From Chrysomallon squamiferum (taxonomy: Eukaryota > Mollusca > Gastropoda > Neomphalida > Peltospiridae), in the NCBI GenBank assembly GCA_012295275.1, contig CM022671.1:35959183-36023182 (forward strand): 64,000 nt of DNA, in the 5' to 3' direction. Positions 1 to 14,956 of the stretch are shown piece by piece. The notes under the pieces are model-generated. The model was not told where the DNA came from and did not search any database. It saw nothing but the letters and a program-made list of their open reading frames with translations. Both the position numbers and the translations under genes were made by a program. How positions within the stretch are numbered: the first letter of the stretch is position 1; the number at the start of each line of letters is the position of its first letter.

Positions 1-1563
1 CATCTGATTAAAGAACTAAATTTTATCAGAGTCCATTGTATTTAACTTACACACTGTTTCCGATTTTGCTATTAAATATTTGAAAATAATATTAGTGTTA
101 ACAGTTGTAGAAATCACCATTATAAAAATAAATCATTACTAAAAAAAATAAAAATTGTATGTAATATTTAAATGAAGAAATAAAATTGAAAAGCCCCAGA
201 AAATCACACAAAACATAACAGTAACACACATACAAATGTATATACACCCACACTAACAGATACATGAGGAAAGGGATACAAAATAATTAAAACAAAGATG
301 ACTCAGTCAGTGTAGAATTGTTGAAAATACATTTGTTCCTCCAGTAAACTTTTCTATGTAATTTCAGAGAAAGTAAAAGATGAAAACTACTAAATTTCTA
401 TTGGAAAACAACAAGAAAAAAACAACAAAGAACACAACATCAGTTAACATATATGGCCTAACCATTAATAAATGTGTAAAAGTAAAATGTTCTTATTAAC
501 AACCTGAAACAAACAATAGGTTAAAATTTCATGTATTTTAAAACAAGCTGTCTGGTCTGTGTAAATATTTAGTTGTGTGTATTCTTGGTCTCATTTTCAA
601 CAACATTACTGGCTAAAATGTTTAGTAATTATTAAAATAATATCAAATGTGCACAAGGCACCTAAGTGATCTTTTCATATAAACAGTTTGTTAAAGTAAA
701 AAATATGCAGTAAGTAATGCAATAATTTTTAAAATACCTGTGCAACTAATTACAAAGATTCATGCATCCAAGCAAATACTAATATTAAAGAATGATTTTT
801 AAAAGTCTACTTTACTACTAATTATTAATAAATAAAATGTTTTACCAATTTGTTAATTTAAAGCTAAGTGAAAAAAGTCTAAATCTTCTATCATTCATTA
901 AATCTAATATTAAATATTTTGCAGGCAAATATATCTTCTAAAACTCACCTTCTGTTCATGAGAAAAGATTTTGAAAAACAAAACATTTAACTTAGGACTG
1001 AACATGTATTAATGGATTATTGTTTATTATTATTTATTTTAAATACATTTTTAAATATTCTTTTTTGAACATTGTATATATATGTAATGAAATTCAGACA
1101 ACATGATAAAATAATGAATGCTATTTTATTTGATTAATATTTGTGTCACAGATGAAAAACCAAAGTTAGAATATGCAGATAATGTAAACATTTTATAAAT
1201 GCAACAGTTAATTATAAATACATACCAACACTCACATATAAACACAAATATACATATATGTAAACACTGTAAACACACACACACACAAAAATATACCCCA
1301 CCCCAAAACACACAAAAATCCAAACAAAACCAGCACTGATTGTTATCTTCAGTAGTTTTAGTTATAGTTAAACACCAAATTTAAAATATTTTCTTAAAAT
1401 TTAATAAACGTTAGTTTTACAAACAATTTTTCATTTGTGTCTAATAAAACAATAAGTGATGTTTATAAAAGAGTATCTCATGTACTTACTCTGTTTGAAA
1501 GTCTGTTTATGTGACTAATAAAACAATATCTGATGTTTATAAAAGAGTATCTTGTGTACTTAC
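1..1563 (-). other. Intron of the dynein gene, running off the left edge
   Basis: AT-rich non-coding sequence without a supportable exon. It is the intron that follows the last visible coding exon (donor GTAAGT, read on the minus strand at 1563-1558). The next exon would continue the AAA5 module and must lie left of the window. The stretch holds a short AC run near 1272-1286 and, at its right end, a second copy of the donor region (1440-1509). Nothing else is recognised. Confidence 0.75.
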
Positions 1564-1583
1564 TCTGTTTGAAAGTCTGTTTG
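1440..1583. repeat. 74-bp tandem duplication spanning an exon end and its 5' splice site
   Basis: Two near-identical copies, about 1440-1509 and 1514-1583, are offset by 74 nt. Each contains ACTTAC (GTAAGT on the coding strand), at 1484-1489 and 1558-1563. The right copy includes about 19 nt of the last visible dynein exon. The left copy is intronic. Using the left donor would add 74 nt, shift the frame and reach a stop at about 1478. Confidence 0.9.
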
Positions 1584-3554
1584 AGCAGCAGTGGCTCCAG
1601 GGAAGGGTCAAGCTCCTCGCCGACGTTCTCCAGCAGGAGAGGGTTGCCGAAGTTGATGCAGTTCTCGAGAGTTCTCATGTAGTCTGAGTCAGTCAGCTTG
1701 ATCACTGAGAGTTTGTTGTCTTTCTCTGAGTTCTTCACCCACTTGTTAGCCTGGGCCTGTGGGTCAATCATCAGAGGCCTGTAAAATTAAATAAATAAAT
1801 AAATACTTAAATATTAAAATAAGTAAATAAATACTTAAATATTAAAATAAGTAAATAAATACTTAAACTATAAAATAAATAAATATTTAAAGAACAAAAT
1901 AAAAAAAAAAAATTACTTAAACAATAAAACAAATAAACAAATATTTAAACAATAAAATAAATAAATACATAAACAATGAAATAAATAAATACTTAAACAA
2001 TAATATAAATAAATAAATACTTAAACAATAAAATAAACAAAAAATACTTAAACAATTAAAATAAATAAAATATTTTTCATTATTAAAATAAAAAAAATTG
2101 AAATAAAAATAATCATGTAAAAAAAAAAGGAGAAATAATAATAACAACAATTTTAAAATAAACTAAATTTTCAACAAAAAACAAAGACAATAATATAAAA
2201 TACAAAACAATGACTACAAAACAAAAGAAATAAAAATTACAAATAAATAAATAGGTAAATGAATAAATAAATAAAATGAACTAAAACAAAAATGAAGCAT
2301 GCCCACCCTTTAGCAACAACAAACAATTCTGAAATAAAATCTACACCATGTTTAAACTTGAGAAACCAACAGAATGTCAAAACATAAAATAAAAGATAAA
2401 ATAAATGAATAAATTTGAAATTACCATCTGCGAGCATTAGCCACAATGACACCATTGTCGATGGAGAAAGCATCTTTTGGTAGTCCAGCGATATTCCACG
2501 CCTGAATTTTTATAGGCTCACCTAGAGTTTTACTTAGAGAAAAGTCTTTGGTGCATGGAATATCCTTTGACTGCAAAATAAAATAAAATAAATAAAAACA
2601 CAAATAAATAGATAAATAAATAAATAAATAAAAACATAAATAAATAGATAGATAAATAAATAAACAGAAATGACTAATAAGCATATATTGACAACAACAG
2701 ACAAAACATTTTAAGTCAAGAATCAAATGTAATTTTAAGAATTAATTTTAAATTTAGTTATTAAATACTTAACAAATGCTGCTTGTTACTGTTTCATGTT
2801 GTCATAAAACAGCTTTATAAATACACTTTGTAACGAAATGATAAGAAATGTGACAATTCAGTGGAATAAAAAATTTCAACACTTTTAACATGTTTTATAC
2901 TATTTTAAGGTTTTAAACCTATGACTGTAATGAAAGGCTATGAAATAGTCAACATCACAAGATAGTGAGCATCTGTGTAAGAATATTAAACAACAGTTGT
3001 AATGAAGAGGTGTGGACACTTACAGCACAGTTTTTCACCCAGTCTAATGTGCAGGTGTCTCTGAAGGCAGAGGTGAAGGGGCCGAGGTAGGCAATGACAC
3101 CAGCAGATATGAGCACATCCCCCATGAGGTTGTCGTAGGTGCTCTGTAAATTATTAGCAGCTATAGTCCACCTCTCTTTCTCTCCCCCCAGTCCACCGAT
3201 GAGCTTCTCGGCTCTGATGAGTTTTTTCCCACACAGGTCCACCTGGAACTCCAGCTTCTCCTTCTTGTCGTTCATCTCCTGGAAAGTCTGTTTGAGGTCA
3301 GCGAGACGCTTCTCGACAGCAGCCAGCTCGGCCCTCTTCTTGTTCAGCTGCTCCATCGTTGCCTTCAGCTCAGCTTCAGCCTCGGCCAGTTTGGCTTTCT
3401 TGGGAGCAACAACCTTGGCAACCCTGTCATAGATCTCCATGGCCAGAATCCACTTACACAGACCCTCAGCTGCAGACGAGGCATTGGCCACTTTGGCCGG
3501 GTCAAACTCTGGACTGCCAATGAAGTCTTTTCTTATCTTAGCCATGACGTGGGG
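1564..3554 (-). CDS. Dynein exons c48-c50: stalk return helix (CC2) and start of AAA5
   Basis: The exons are 3554-3024, 2570-2425 and 1778-1564. Exon c48 (531 nt, the largest here) encodes an [11 protein letters not shown]-type segment, then a long coiled coil rich in Lys, Glu and Ala (returning stalk helix CC2), then GGEKERW and [15 protein letters not shown], the conserved entry into AAA5. Exon c49 carries [15 protein letters not shown] and c50 carries [12 protein letters not shown] and ENVGEELDP, standard AAA5 landmarks. Phases are 0, 2 and 1: the Trp codon is split TG|G between c49 and c50, and c50 ends after one base of the next codon. The acceptors of c49 and c50 lie against AAAT-type repeats. 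Confidence 0.93.
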
Positions 3555-5375
3555 CTGAATGTTTAGAAGTATACACACATCAGTCATCATCAAATTTCAA
3601 ATATTAATAATAATAATATTAAAATTTAGATTAAAAATAATATATATATATATACACACATACACACAAAACTTGACATAATACTAACACACACGTATAC
3701 AAAACTTGACACAATACTAACACACATATACACAGACACTACATGTGACAGACATTATTTGTGTGAATTTATGAAATACAAAAAGATAAAAATTGTAAAA
3801 TACTTACAGGAATGTTGTCTCTGTCGTACTCTTTGAGCATGTTGAGGAAATTCATGTCACCAAGAAGTTTCTTTGATGGTGTCCAGTAATCCAGCATCTG
3901 TCAAACACATTTAACATTTTAATCTATTATAATGCATTGTATTGTATTGTACTGTATTGTATTGTACTGTACTGTATTGTATTGTACTGTATTGTATTGT
4001 ATTGTACTGTACTGCATTATATTGTACTACATTGTATTATACTGTATTGTATTGTATTTTATAACACTTCCAGTACAGAACACAAATGATTACTAATATA
4101 TATTTAACAGGGTTACTGTTTGTTTTACCTTCTGTCCAGGTTTTTCTGGGTCGTTGACCCTGTCAGGTTTGATGTCCTTCATGACACACACTGCAGCCAT
4201 TACAACCTTCACTCCTATTGGAGGGTTCTTCATTGACTTCACTATGGTGATGTCAGAAGGCTTTGAGAGAAAACACACTCTTTGTTACATTTATGTTTTT
4301 ACATGTTAGGAAAACAGTGAATATTCATTTATTTACTTCATTTTTTCTTATTTTTACAGTGCACATATTTAAAAAAAAAAGAGAAAAAGAGACTTGTGAA
4401 AATTTAAATTTATACTCCCTCCCTCTTTCTACCTCTCTTTCTCTTTGTCTGTTTCTCTAAATGTTTATATATATATAAAAGAGACTTTACAGAAGCATAT
4501 TAAACACCCACATCAGCAAAAAAAAAAGAAAAAAAAGAAAACAAAATTAAATGTTTGCAGTAGAAACATTTGAACACTTAATGCTAGCTGACCTTCAGAG
4601 TGTCTAAAGCTGCGAGTGCTGCCTCTAGGGCTGGCAAAGCCTCAGCGAGGTCTGCCTCACACTCATCTTTGAGAGCCTGAGCCTCAGCAGCCTGCTCATT
4701 GGCAGCAGTTTCATCCTCCTTCACTCTCTTGCTGGTTGCCTCCACCTCTATAGTCTCCTTGTCTATCACTATCAGCATCTTGTTGTTCTCCTCCTGACTC
4801 TTTACCAGCTCCGGCTGCAGCTCCTCCAGCTCCTTCTGCATAGTGGCAACCTGTAGGAGAACATTTCATTAGTGACACATTCGTCTCTTAGTAGAATTCA
4901 GAAAATGTCGACTATGTAGTTTCAAGCAAAAAAGTAGCTATTATACAACATAGTCAAATACTCTAGCTGCAGACTAACATCTGTATTTCTGTTTTAGAAA
5001 GCTGAAAGCTTTGTAATATATTTTCTTAATGAGGATTATTAAAGAAATTTTACTGAGGATTATCAAATGAAGTTTGTGCTAACCTGCGAGGCTGCAAAAG
5101 CCAGTTTTTCGAGACCTACGACGTATCTTTTCTTGGCTTTCATCGTCTCGTCCTGTTTTCTGGCCAGCATTGTCTTGAAAGAGTTGATCAACTCCAGGTA
5201 GGAGGTGGGTGTCACGTAGTTGTAACGTCCCAGCTCATTCAGAAACCTGGTGTCAAATTTTAAATATTTCATTAGTTTATATTTAAATTACATAAATAAC
5301 TGTATGAGTGAGACTGTGAAAAAGTGACTGCCAGAGACAGACTGACTGACAGACAGACAGACATAGAGACAGAAT

Positions 5376-5427
<52 letters not shown>

Positions 5428-6821
5428 CATGCAAACTTAGAATGGATATAGTGTGTTCCCCATTCCATCAATAAATATTTGACACAAGAGTATATTAATT
5501 TGTATGGTGTGTAGTTAAGAGAACTGGTGTACACAGAATTAGCTGAGTTAAAAGCAGTGTTACCTCTCAGACAGCTGTCGCACACTCTCGTGGAAGTATT
5601 TACACAGAAACACTGAGTCTTCCTTGCCTTTGTCTGTGATGTCAGCATCCTCCAAAAACTTGTGTGCCACTCTTTCCAGAGCATCTTCTGGCCATGCCTA
5701 CAAGTCAAAAATAACATCAGTAACATTTTCTACCAATGAATAAAGTGCTTTGTTCCTTTTTACACCACAGTTATTTAACTTTTTCAACATTATCTTAAAA
5801 AAAAGAAAAATATATTTTATAACATATGTGACAAAACACACATGTACATGTCACACACACACAACACAATCACACAGATTACTGAACGTACTTGAAACCA
5901 GTCAATGGTACAACAGTTGATCAGAGATGGATACTGTCGTAATCGGTTTCTGAAGGCGTCACCGATGGGGCTGAAAGCAATGATGATGTGCAGGTTTTCC
6001 TTCACTCTGTTGACAAAGAAAGCAAACAAAGCAAGTGGACTGAAATCAGCGTTCTTGTCTCCAGCCTGGGCAAATGGCCGAACAATCTGAAAAAAAAAAA
6101 AAAAATAATAATAATAATAATAATTTCTGGCTATTGGTAAAAACAATACACTAAAAAAAGAAAGAAAAAAAATTAAATTTGCATTAAACATCGCTTCCAA
6201 AAAAGAAAAATTCCAATTAAACTCCACTAAGAAAGTGAAAAATTAACAAACATTAATAATAATAAACAAAAAAAGAAAAAGTTAATTAGAGCAAAGAACA
6301 AAGTTCAAAATATATACTCAAATATACAGTTCTCAAATTTAAGCATTTAAAAAAAGAAAATTCAGTATTAAAAGTATGATTTCCTTCAATTTACCACTCA
6401 GAACTATGGGTAGAATGGGAAGCAATTTAGTGAGCAGGTCTGAACTACACACCCACTAAACCTCAGACTGGTTTGCCTAGTTCTCAGATAAATAAATGTT
6501 ATAAAGGTTTTACCTCTAATATCTCTGCTTTCTCGTCGGCTGGAAACAGGTTGGGTACTTCTCCTGTGTTGAGTAAACTGTCAATGTCTTCCAGAAAACT
6601 CTCTTCTTTGATCTGTGTGTCTGTGATCAGAAACACAGTTGTCTTTCCTTGAGCACCAGTGTTCTTCAGCAGATCCTGTATAAATTATTTGCATTGTTTA
6701 TTTGTTTACTTAGGTTTCCATAGTAATTTAACTACTGTAGAATGGGTCTGTAATAATCTGTTATGTTTTTAAAAAAACAGAATGTTTTAATAAAATTTTA
6801 TTCTTCAGATAATTTACTTGT

Positions 6822-6860
<39 letters not shown>

Positions 6861-6861
6861 C

Positions 6862-6902
<41 letters not shown>

Positions 6903-8062
6903 TTATTATAAACATGATGATGATGATGATCACCATCATTATTAAAATGTCAAAGACAGTTACCTTAATGTCCTCTCTCCACTCTGTTTTTCCATAGTTT
7001 TTAGAGATCTCAGGTTGGAATATAGAATACCCAGCCATTGCAGTGGCCAGCCTGGTTAGAGACTGTCTGCCACTCCCTCCCACACCCACCAGTAGGGCGT
7101 TGCCTCCAGGCACTCGCAGAATTCGACAGATTCTTGAAAGATGCTCTAGTACGTATCTGTGAGAGATTTTTGTTAGTAATTATTTGGATGTTCAGTAGAA
7201 TTTACTTTGAGTGAGACTATATATATAATCCAGATGTTAAATTCAAGGATGTTTATATATCAATGTGTGTATGTGTGTCTGTGTGTGTATGTGTATTAGT
7301 GTATGTTTGTGAGTGTGTATGAGATCATGTTTGACTTAAAAATGTAGTTTATATATGTAAACATAATACTAACTTTATGTATTAGAAATCCATTACTTTA
7401 TTGTAATTATTACAAAATTAACTGTACAGATTTAAAGAGAGACAGAGGCTAACCTGAAGATGACAAGATTCATTCTGTTTTTGTGGGTGTTGTTGTACTC
7501 CTCCAGACACTGCTCCACGACGTGGTAGAACTCGTCCAGCGACTTCACCTCCATGTACACTCTGTCCTCGGGCTCTGCGTCTGGGTCCATGTAGTCACCA
7601 AACATCAGACTCCTCAGATCCTCTTCTTTACACTGCAGTTAACACAACCAGGCTATTAGTATTTGTAACACCTGTCACACATTTCTAATATTTACTTTAC
7701 TGTAGTCACTTATTAATGTATGCTTTGCAGAAAGCTTACTAGCAGAATTATTTTTTTCTAATAATATGATAGCGTATTTAAGAAAAAATATATTAATATT
7801 TTTAAATAAAACAGTATTGGTATACAGAAAAATGATAGGCTTCAGTGAGGTATTAAAAAGATTTCTGATACTGTATTAACATGGTATAATCCTTTGTTTG
7901 TAATATGCAAATCAAATTTTTTTTTGAGATCAATATTAACTCTGATTAATAAAAAGTTAGCTAAAATAATTACAGATTGTAGGTTTTATTTTGAAGATTT
8001 AAAAAAACCCCCACCCAAAACCAAACAATTTCAGTGTAATTCATTTTGAAACATTAAACTTA

Positions 8063-8096
<34 letters not shown>

Positions 8097-8540
8097 ATTA
8101 TAATATTGCTAATTAATTATTAAAGCTGAAAATAAAATAAATATAAATGAGAAGACAATTTTAAGTTCAAAAACTGATAAAAATCAATGTTTATGAACGA
8201 CACTTGAGAACAGATAGCATAATAAAATATGCATAGCAGTATACAACAATGATAAAAGAACAGTTACAACATTATTTTTAAACACATTTTCTCAAAACTG
8301 AGGCAACTTGTAAACAAACAACAGTGAAATTCTGATATGAAAAGTAACTAAATGAAAATAATCAGTGTTTTAAAAATATTAATAAAATGAAGAAAAATAA
8401 AAAATAAAAAATAATGAGAAAAACAGAACTTAAAAAGTTTTAAATAAAACCAAACATTTTAACAAATTTGATGCATGCATTAAGTGTCTTTAGAAATCTT
8501 TTGTTTAAATAATAATAATTTGAACAGTAATAAATATATA

Positions 8541-8576
<36 letters not shown>

Positions 8577-9097
8577 ATATATTGAAATTTGAAAAATGCA
8601 TGTGGGTTCAGCAGGCTGAATACAATACTTGCTTTTAACTTACAGTGAACATTTTTAAAAGCAAGCACATTTGCTTTTTTTAATTTTTTTTTAGCAAAAC
8701 AAAATAAAATAAACGAAGCATAAATAATTACTGTTTTCATGGCCTGAAAAAGAAAAATAGAAAAAAAAGTATTTTTAACATTTCTCTCTCTCCTTCCTTA
8801 ATTAATGTGACACTGATTTACTTTATATTATCTATATATATCTATTTATCTATCTATCTATCTATTTATTCATATATTTATCTAATTTACCTATCTATCT
8901 ACCTGTCTATCTATCTCTCTATCTCAGTATCTATCTATCTATCTATCTATTATCTGTCTATCTATCCATGCATCTACATATCTATCCATGTCTAAATATA
9001 TTGAAGTAGATATTTAAACATGCACAAAAATACTAACTACATGTTGTCATTAATATCTTTTACACTATTCATTTGTTTTGTTAGTCACACACACACA

Positions 9098-9147
<50 letters not shown>

Positions 9148-11494
9148 ACAGAAATGTAAACAAAAACAAACCTTTCCTCCTTCACCACCCTGTGCAAGAT
9201 GTTCAAAAACTCCATCAAAACTTTCCTTGAAGTGTTCTCTCACCAGAGTGGAAACAGTTCTGTAATTAACAGTTTTCAAAAATGTTTCTTTAATGTTGAA
9301 AAATAACTGAATACATTTTGTCTACTTTCACTTCAACACATCCTTATTTTTACCTATACATCTTGATTTCTGTAATATCATTATAGAAAAAAATATATAT
9401 TTGAAAGAGAATTTCTTTTTTTTTTTTTTTTTTTTTTTAAATACTAAAATATGGGTTTATTATTTATCTACAATGAAAAAAGGAAAAAAAATAAAAAACT
9501 AGTTAAAATGATAAAAAAAAGTAAAACACTTACTTGTACAGCCAGGATCTGTCAATGTCGTCAATTAGCCGATCATAAAACACTCTCATCACTTCATGTA
9601 CCCACAGCCTGTTAATAACAATAACAATAACAACAGTAATAACAATAATATTAATAATCATAACAACAACAATGATGATAAAATAATAATAATAATAATA
9701 ATAATAATTGTAGTAGTAATAATAGTAATAATAATATATGATAATAATAATAACAGAAATAACAACAATAAATAAGAATAAACAGCAGCAATAATAATTT
9801 TAACTACTACCACTACTACTACTACTAATAATAACAATGATAATAAATTTTTCTTAAATGATGCAAATGATAATATTAACAAACAATAAAACCCAAAACA
9901 ATGATGATGATGATAAAAAAAAACTGCTGTTATGATAATAATAATAATAATAATTTCTGTGCAGATAAATACTGAAAGGTAACAGTTCTGTACAGTTATG
10001 AAATTACTTAGTGTAGAATGAACTCACCTGATGAAGACTCGTTTGTTTTCCACCTGTTCTTTCTTTATGAGACATATTCCGAGGATCACTCTGCTGAAGT
10101 CTCTCAGGTTGAAGACGTAGTGGGACTTGGCAGGGGTGGGCAGCAGGTTGGTGATGGCCTGCTTGTACACATCCAGTGTGCTCTGAACTATTGAGTTACC
10201 AATAGAAAAGTAGTCCGACGAAAACTCCTGGGCCTGAGAAATATTTAATGCACAATCATTTCAACAACAAAAAAAAAAAAAAAAAAATAAAATAAAATAA
10301 AATAAAATATATATATATATAATTCTGTAAATGTATAGTGCTCCTACTTTTTGAAAGAATTTTCCCTATTACGGATACTTGTTCAATTAGAAGAAAACTG
10401 GTTCAAGTCTTTTCAGTGAAGATTAAGTAAACTATTATAAAATCAGCATATCTACTTTTATCTCAATGACAAAGATTATATATAAACGAATTAAAAAATA
10501 AAAATAAAAATAAGACTTTCATTTGCTTATGACTGATTAAATAAATGATTTATCATCTGAGGTGCAAACACCACTTGTATAACTAACTGATTCTGGATTT
10601 AGAGTAGTGAACAGTAAAAATTTGTGACTCACTCTGAGGTAGGTGGAGATGAGGGTTGAGAAAATCTTCACCATGGTGTCATCGTTGAAGGGATTCATGC
10701 CCACGATGATGAAGTGACGGAGGAAGCGGGGGGTTACGTGGTTTCTTCCCCCACCTGGCGGTCCCATCGCAGTTATGAACTGAATGTCCTGCAGGATGAT
10801 CTTGGATGTGTCCTTCAGGTCAAACCTGTCACAAGATATGTCACTGGATCAGTTCATGTCTTTATTTTGTGAAATCTTTTATAAAAGGTTATGATCTGAA
10901 TAACATATCAAGTTGTATATAACTTACATTTCAGATAATTTAATGTTCATGGCAATAGAGTTTCATCAGTGTCCATGGTAACTCAAACTCACCAGTGACC
11001 ATGGTAATACAAACTGACCAGTGTCCATGGTAATACAAACTGACCAGTGTCCATGGTAACTCAAACTGACCAGTGTCCATGGTAACTCAAACTGACCAGT
11101 GTCCATGGTAACTCAAACTGACCAGTGTCCATGGTAATACAAACTGACCAGTGTCTATGGTAACAAACTCACCAGTGACCATGGTCAATGCACTGTCTCA
11201 GCAGCTCAACGGGAGGCTGGGCTCCATACACTTCCTTGGCTGGCATGTTCAGGTCATCCACAAAGATGACTGCTTTTTTGCCCATCTGTGGACCATACAC
11301 CCCTTTCCTCCTCTTGTCCAGCTTGGCCATGATGATGTTCTGAGTCATGTTAGCGCTTGTCTGAGCAGAAAAGTTGACAATGGTGGGAAGATATCTGTCC
11401 TTGGAGAGTCCGTGCATCAGTTTGTCCTGTACATACACACTTTTACCTGTTCCTGTCGGACCAACAAACATCAGAGGTCTGAAAAGTCAAATTT

Positions 11495-11544
<50 letters not shown>

Positions 11545-13891
11545 GTAATAACAATATTAATAATATTAATAAGAATAAAAGAATATTACTACTACTAATA
11601 ATAGCAATAACAGTAATAGTAATAGTAATAATAACAGTAGTAGCAGCAGTTGTAATAATAATTGCACCAAAAAAAGTCAATAAAACTGCATTAAATAAAA
11701 GTAAAAAATAAAGTAAAACAAGACAGAGAACAATTCACAGACTGAAGTATGACAGGTTACTATATTTTCTTTGTGAGATGTGCTTTTTGACAAGTGATAA
11801 CTGAAATATTGAGACTTATTTTGTTTAGTTTGACTGAAGATGAACTAAAACACACCTGTCGTGATCTATACACAGGTCCATGAGGTACGTGTACCGTGCT
11901 GTGTCCATCGTTGGCACCAACATTTCTCTGATCTTTGCACCTTTGATTTCAGTGCCACGGATTACTTCATTCCAGTGGCGCCAAGATCCACGAGCTTTTT
12001 GCTGTGTCCAACAAATATGACAAAATTAGTCAAACATGCAAGTACAATATCTGTGATACTATGCTACAGTATTCAAAAATTACTTGGTCCCTAATATAAT
12101 GATAAAAAATAACTACCACACAAACATACATTCATATACATACATAAACTGATACATGTACAGATATGCCCATTACACACACACACACACACACAGATAG
12201 ACAAACTTACCTCATACATGTAGTCATATATAAGGTGGTCAGATGGCATTGGACTTTCTATTTTGCCCACAGCCTTTGGAACAGGGAACTCCTCGTACTT
12301 CCCATTGAGAAGATCTCTGAAGTACGTGTCGAACTTGTGTCGTCCATCTACATCCACCACGGCTCCAACTGACCAGGTGATGGCAAACAAAATAGCTGAC
12401 TACAACAAAATAACACACACTTTTAACTGAGAACAGCACTGAATGTGAAACAATAGTTGTACATTCAACATGTTACAGACTTCAGTGAGAAAGTTTAATT
12501 TTCAGTTAGAAGTGGAATTAATTGTAATAGTTTGCTTGAAACACAGTGAAATCAGTTTAGTGTTTATCTGCTGGCATCAAATAAACTAGAGATTTATGTT
12601 TTCTTTTCAGTATGATACAATACTAACTGTGTCTGTATATTGTGTCTGTGTATCTGCATTATGGATATGTATTGTGTATGTGTAGTGTGTGTATGTGTAC
12701 ATTGTATGTGCACTGTACATTGGGTATGTGTATTTTGTACATGTATTGTGTGTGTATATAAGTCTATGTAATATGATTCCATTACTTTCATTTAATGAAA
12801 CTTTCTGTCTCTTAACTTGTTGTATATATAAATAGTAAGATATGAGTATACTAAAGTTATATATAAGAAAGATATTAAGATATATATGAATATTTACTTG
12901 GAGGAATATATTGTATATATAAATAGTCAGATATGAGTATACTAAAGTTATATATAAGAAAGCTATTAAGATATATATGTATATTTATTTGGAGGAATAT
13001 ATTGTATATATAAATAGTAAGATATGGGTATACTAAAGTTATATATATGAAAGATATTAAGATATATATGTATACTTACTTGGAGGTAAATTCTCAGGTG
13101 TTTGTTGTACTTTGCATCATCTTTTGTAATGGACTCGTGCATGAGCATGTCAATGAGAAACATCATGGATCTCACCTGATTTGCCAGACTGGCTGGGACA
13201 TACTCCTGTAACACATCAAAAATTCATAGCAAAAACTAACACGTAAATTATAATAACATATAACATATAAATTTAAAACTGACACATAAATAACATTTTT
13301 ACACATAAAGTAAAAACTGACAGGTAGGTTTTGTTAATTCACAAATTAATAACTGAAAGTACTGAAACAAATTACTCCACAAGTCATTAAATTAAAACCT
13401 ATTTAAAAAAAAAAAAAAAATGTTAAGCCAATATGTGACATCTATGATTTGTTAAATACTTAAGAAAAAGATACAAACAAACAAACCTTGCAGTTCTTTC
13501 TGATGAAGTCGTGACAGGGGTCAACAAGCCACTCAAACATCTGGTCCACCAGCTCTTCCAGCTCTGCTCCGTACACTTCTGGGAAAGTGTGGATCCACGA
13601 CCGGACAATTGGTCTCCAGCCGAGAGTGGACGGTTCCAGGTACACCATACCACATCTACTGACAGTGGCAGGCTGTGAATTAAACACTGGTTAGTCATAC
13701 TCTGTACTCCTCTGACAAATACATGGCATATTCTTCATGTAAACAAAAAATCTGTTTTTATATTTTTATTTTACATTTTCATAGTTTTCAGTTATCTTCA
13801 TTTTATCTTTATTTTTGTATCATTATCTTCACTACTACTATTACTACTATTATTAGTACTATTGTGGTTGTTGCTATTTTTGATATTGTAG

Positions 13892-13935
<44 letters not shown>

Positions 13936-14921
13936 GTTATTGTTATTACCATTATCATTATTGATATTATAATCATTATAATTATTGTTATCGTTGTTAA
14001 TAAGAAATATTTCAGAAACATTTTTTTACAAATAATGAGCATGGTTTTATGAATAATGGATTGACAGTTATAATTTCATCTAGCCTAGTGTTTTTACTGT
14101 TTAAAAGAAGTAACAGTGACATGTGCTGTATTTTCAATTTACCGAGGCTTGTGACAGGTCCATGGTTTCAAAGATGAGACTCATGACGTTTGACATCTGA
14201 ATGATCTCTCCACTCATCAGACACAGCTTCTTGTTGTCGTCCAGCACAGTGTTCATGTTCTCAATCCACAGAGCATCAATCGGCCCGTCAAAGATCACCC
14301 ACTTCCTGTCTGGCGTGTCGGCAGACGCAAACTCTCGGAAAGTGTTGGCTACTACACCATCAGTCCACTGAAACACAAACATTTTCATCATTTTAGAAAG
14401 GGGAAGCAGGTAAGAGGGAATCCAGGTGAAGTAAGGTTTATGTTAACGTGGAGTTTATAAACAAAACAGTTTTATTCTTTTGTCTGTTTGTTCATCTAAC
14501 GGTCACTGATTCTTACTTCATGAGAGACCGGATCGAACTGACCAAACAGCTGACCCATGGTGATGGACTTGGGGTTGATGATGCGAGCGATCGTCTTGTC
14601 AAACTCTTCTACACCGTCCTCGTACAGCTTGGTCATGCCGTCACGCAGAACTTCAAGTACACTTGACTTGGCACCAAACGGATCTCCCACCAACATAAAT
14701 CTGTGAAACATTAAAATTGTCTTTAAACTCTTCTAAACTAGCTGAATAGAGACAATATTTTTTAAATGGTATACATTCTCATAAAAAAGTATTTTTTTTA
14801 TTTTTTATTATTATTATTTTTTTTTCTTCAAATAATGAGATGGTGGTCTTTAGGTAGGAATACTTTATAATTCAATACCAATACTATTAAAACATATTAA
14901 AAACATTTAACATTGCTATAT

Positions 14922-14956
<35 letters not shown>

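Noticed and set aside
940-960. Minus-strand AG...GTGAGT pair suggesting a tiny exon in the first intron
   Set aside because: Only about 3 nt would lie between the signals; the next dynein coding block cannot fit here.
8063-8090. TA-rich stretch as a possible TATA box or origin
   Set aside because: Lies deep inside a dynein intron amid other simple repeats; no start site or gene is associated.
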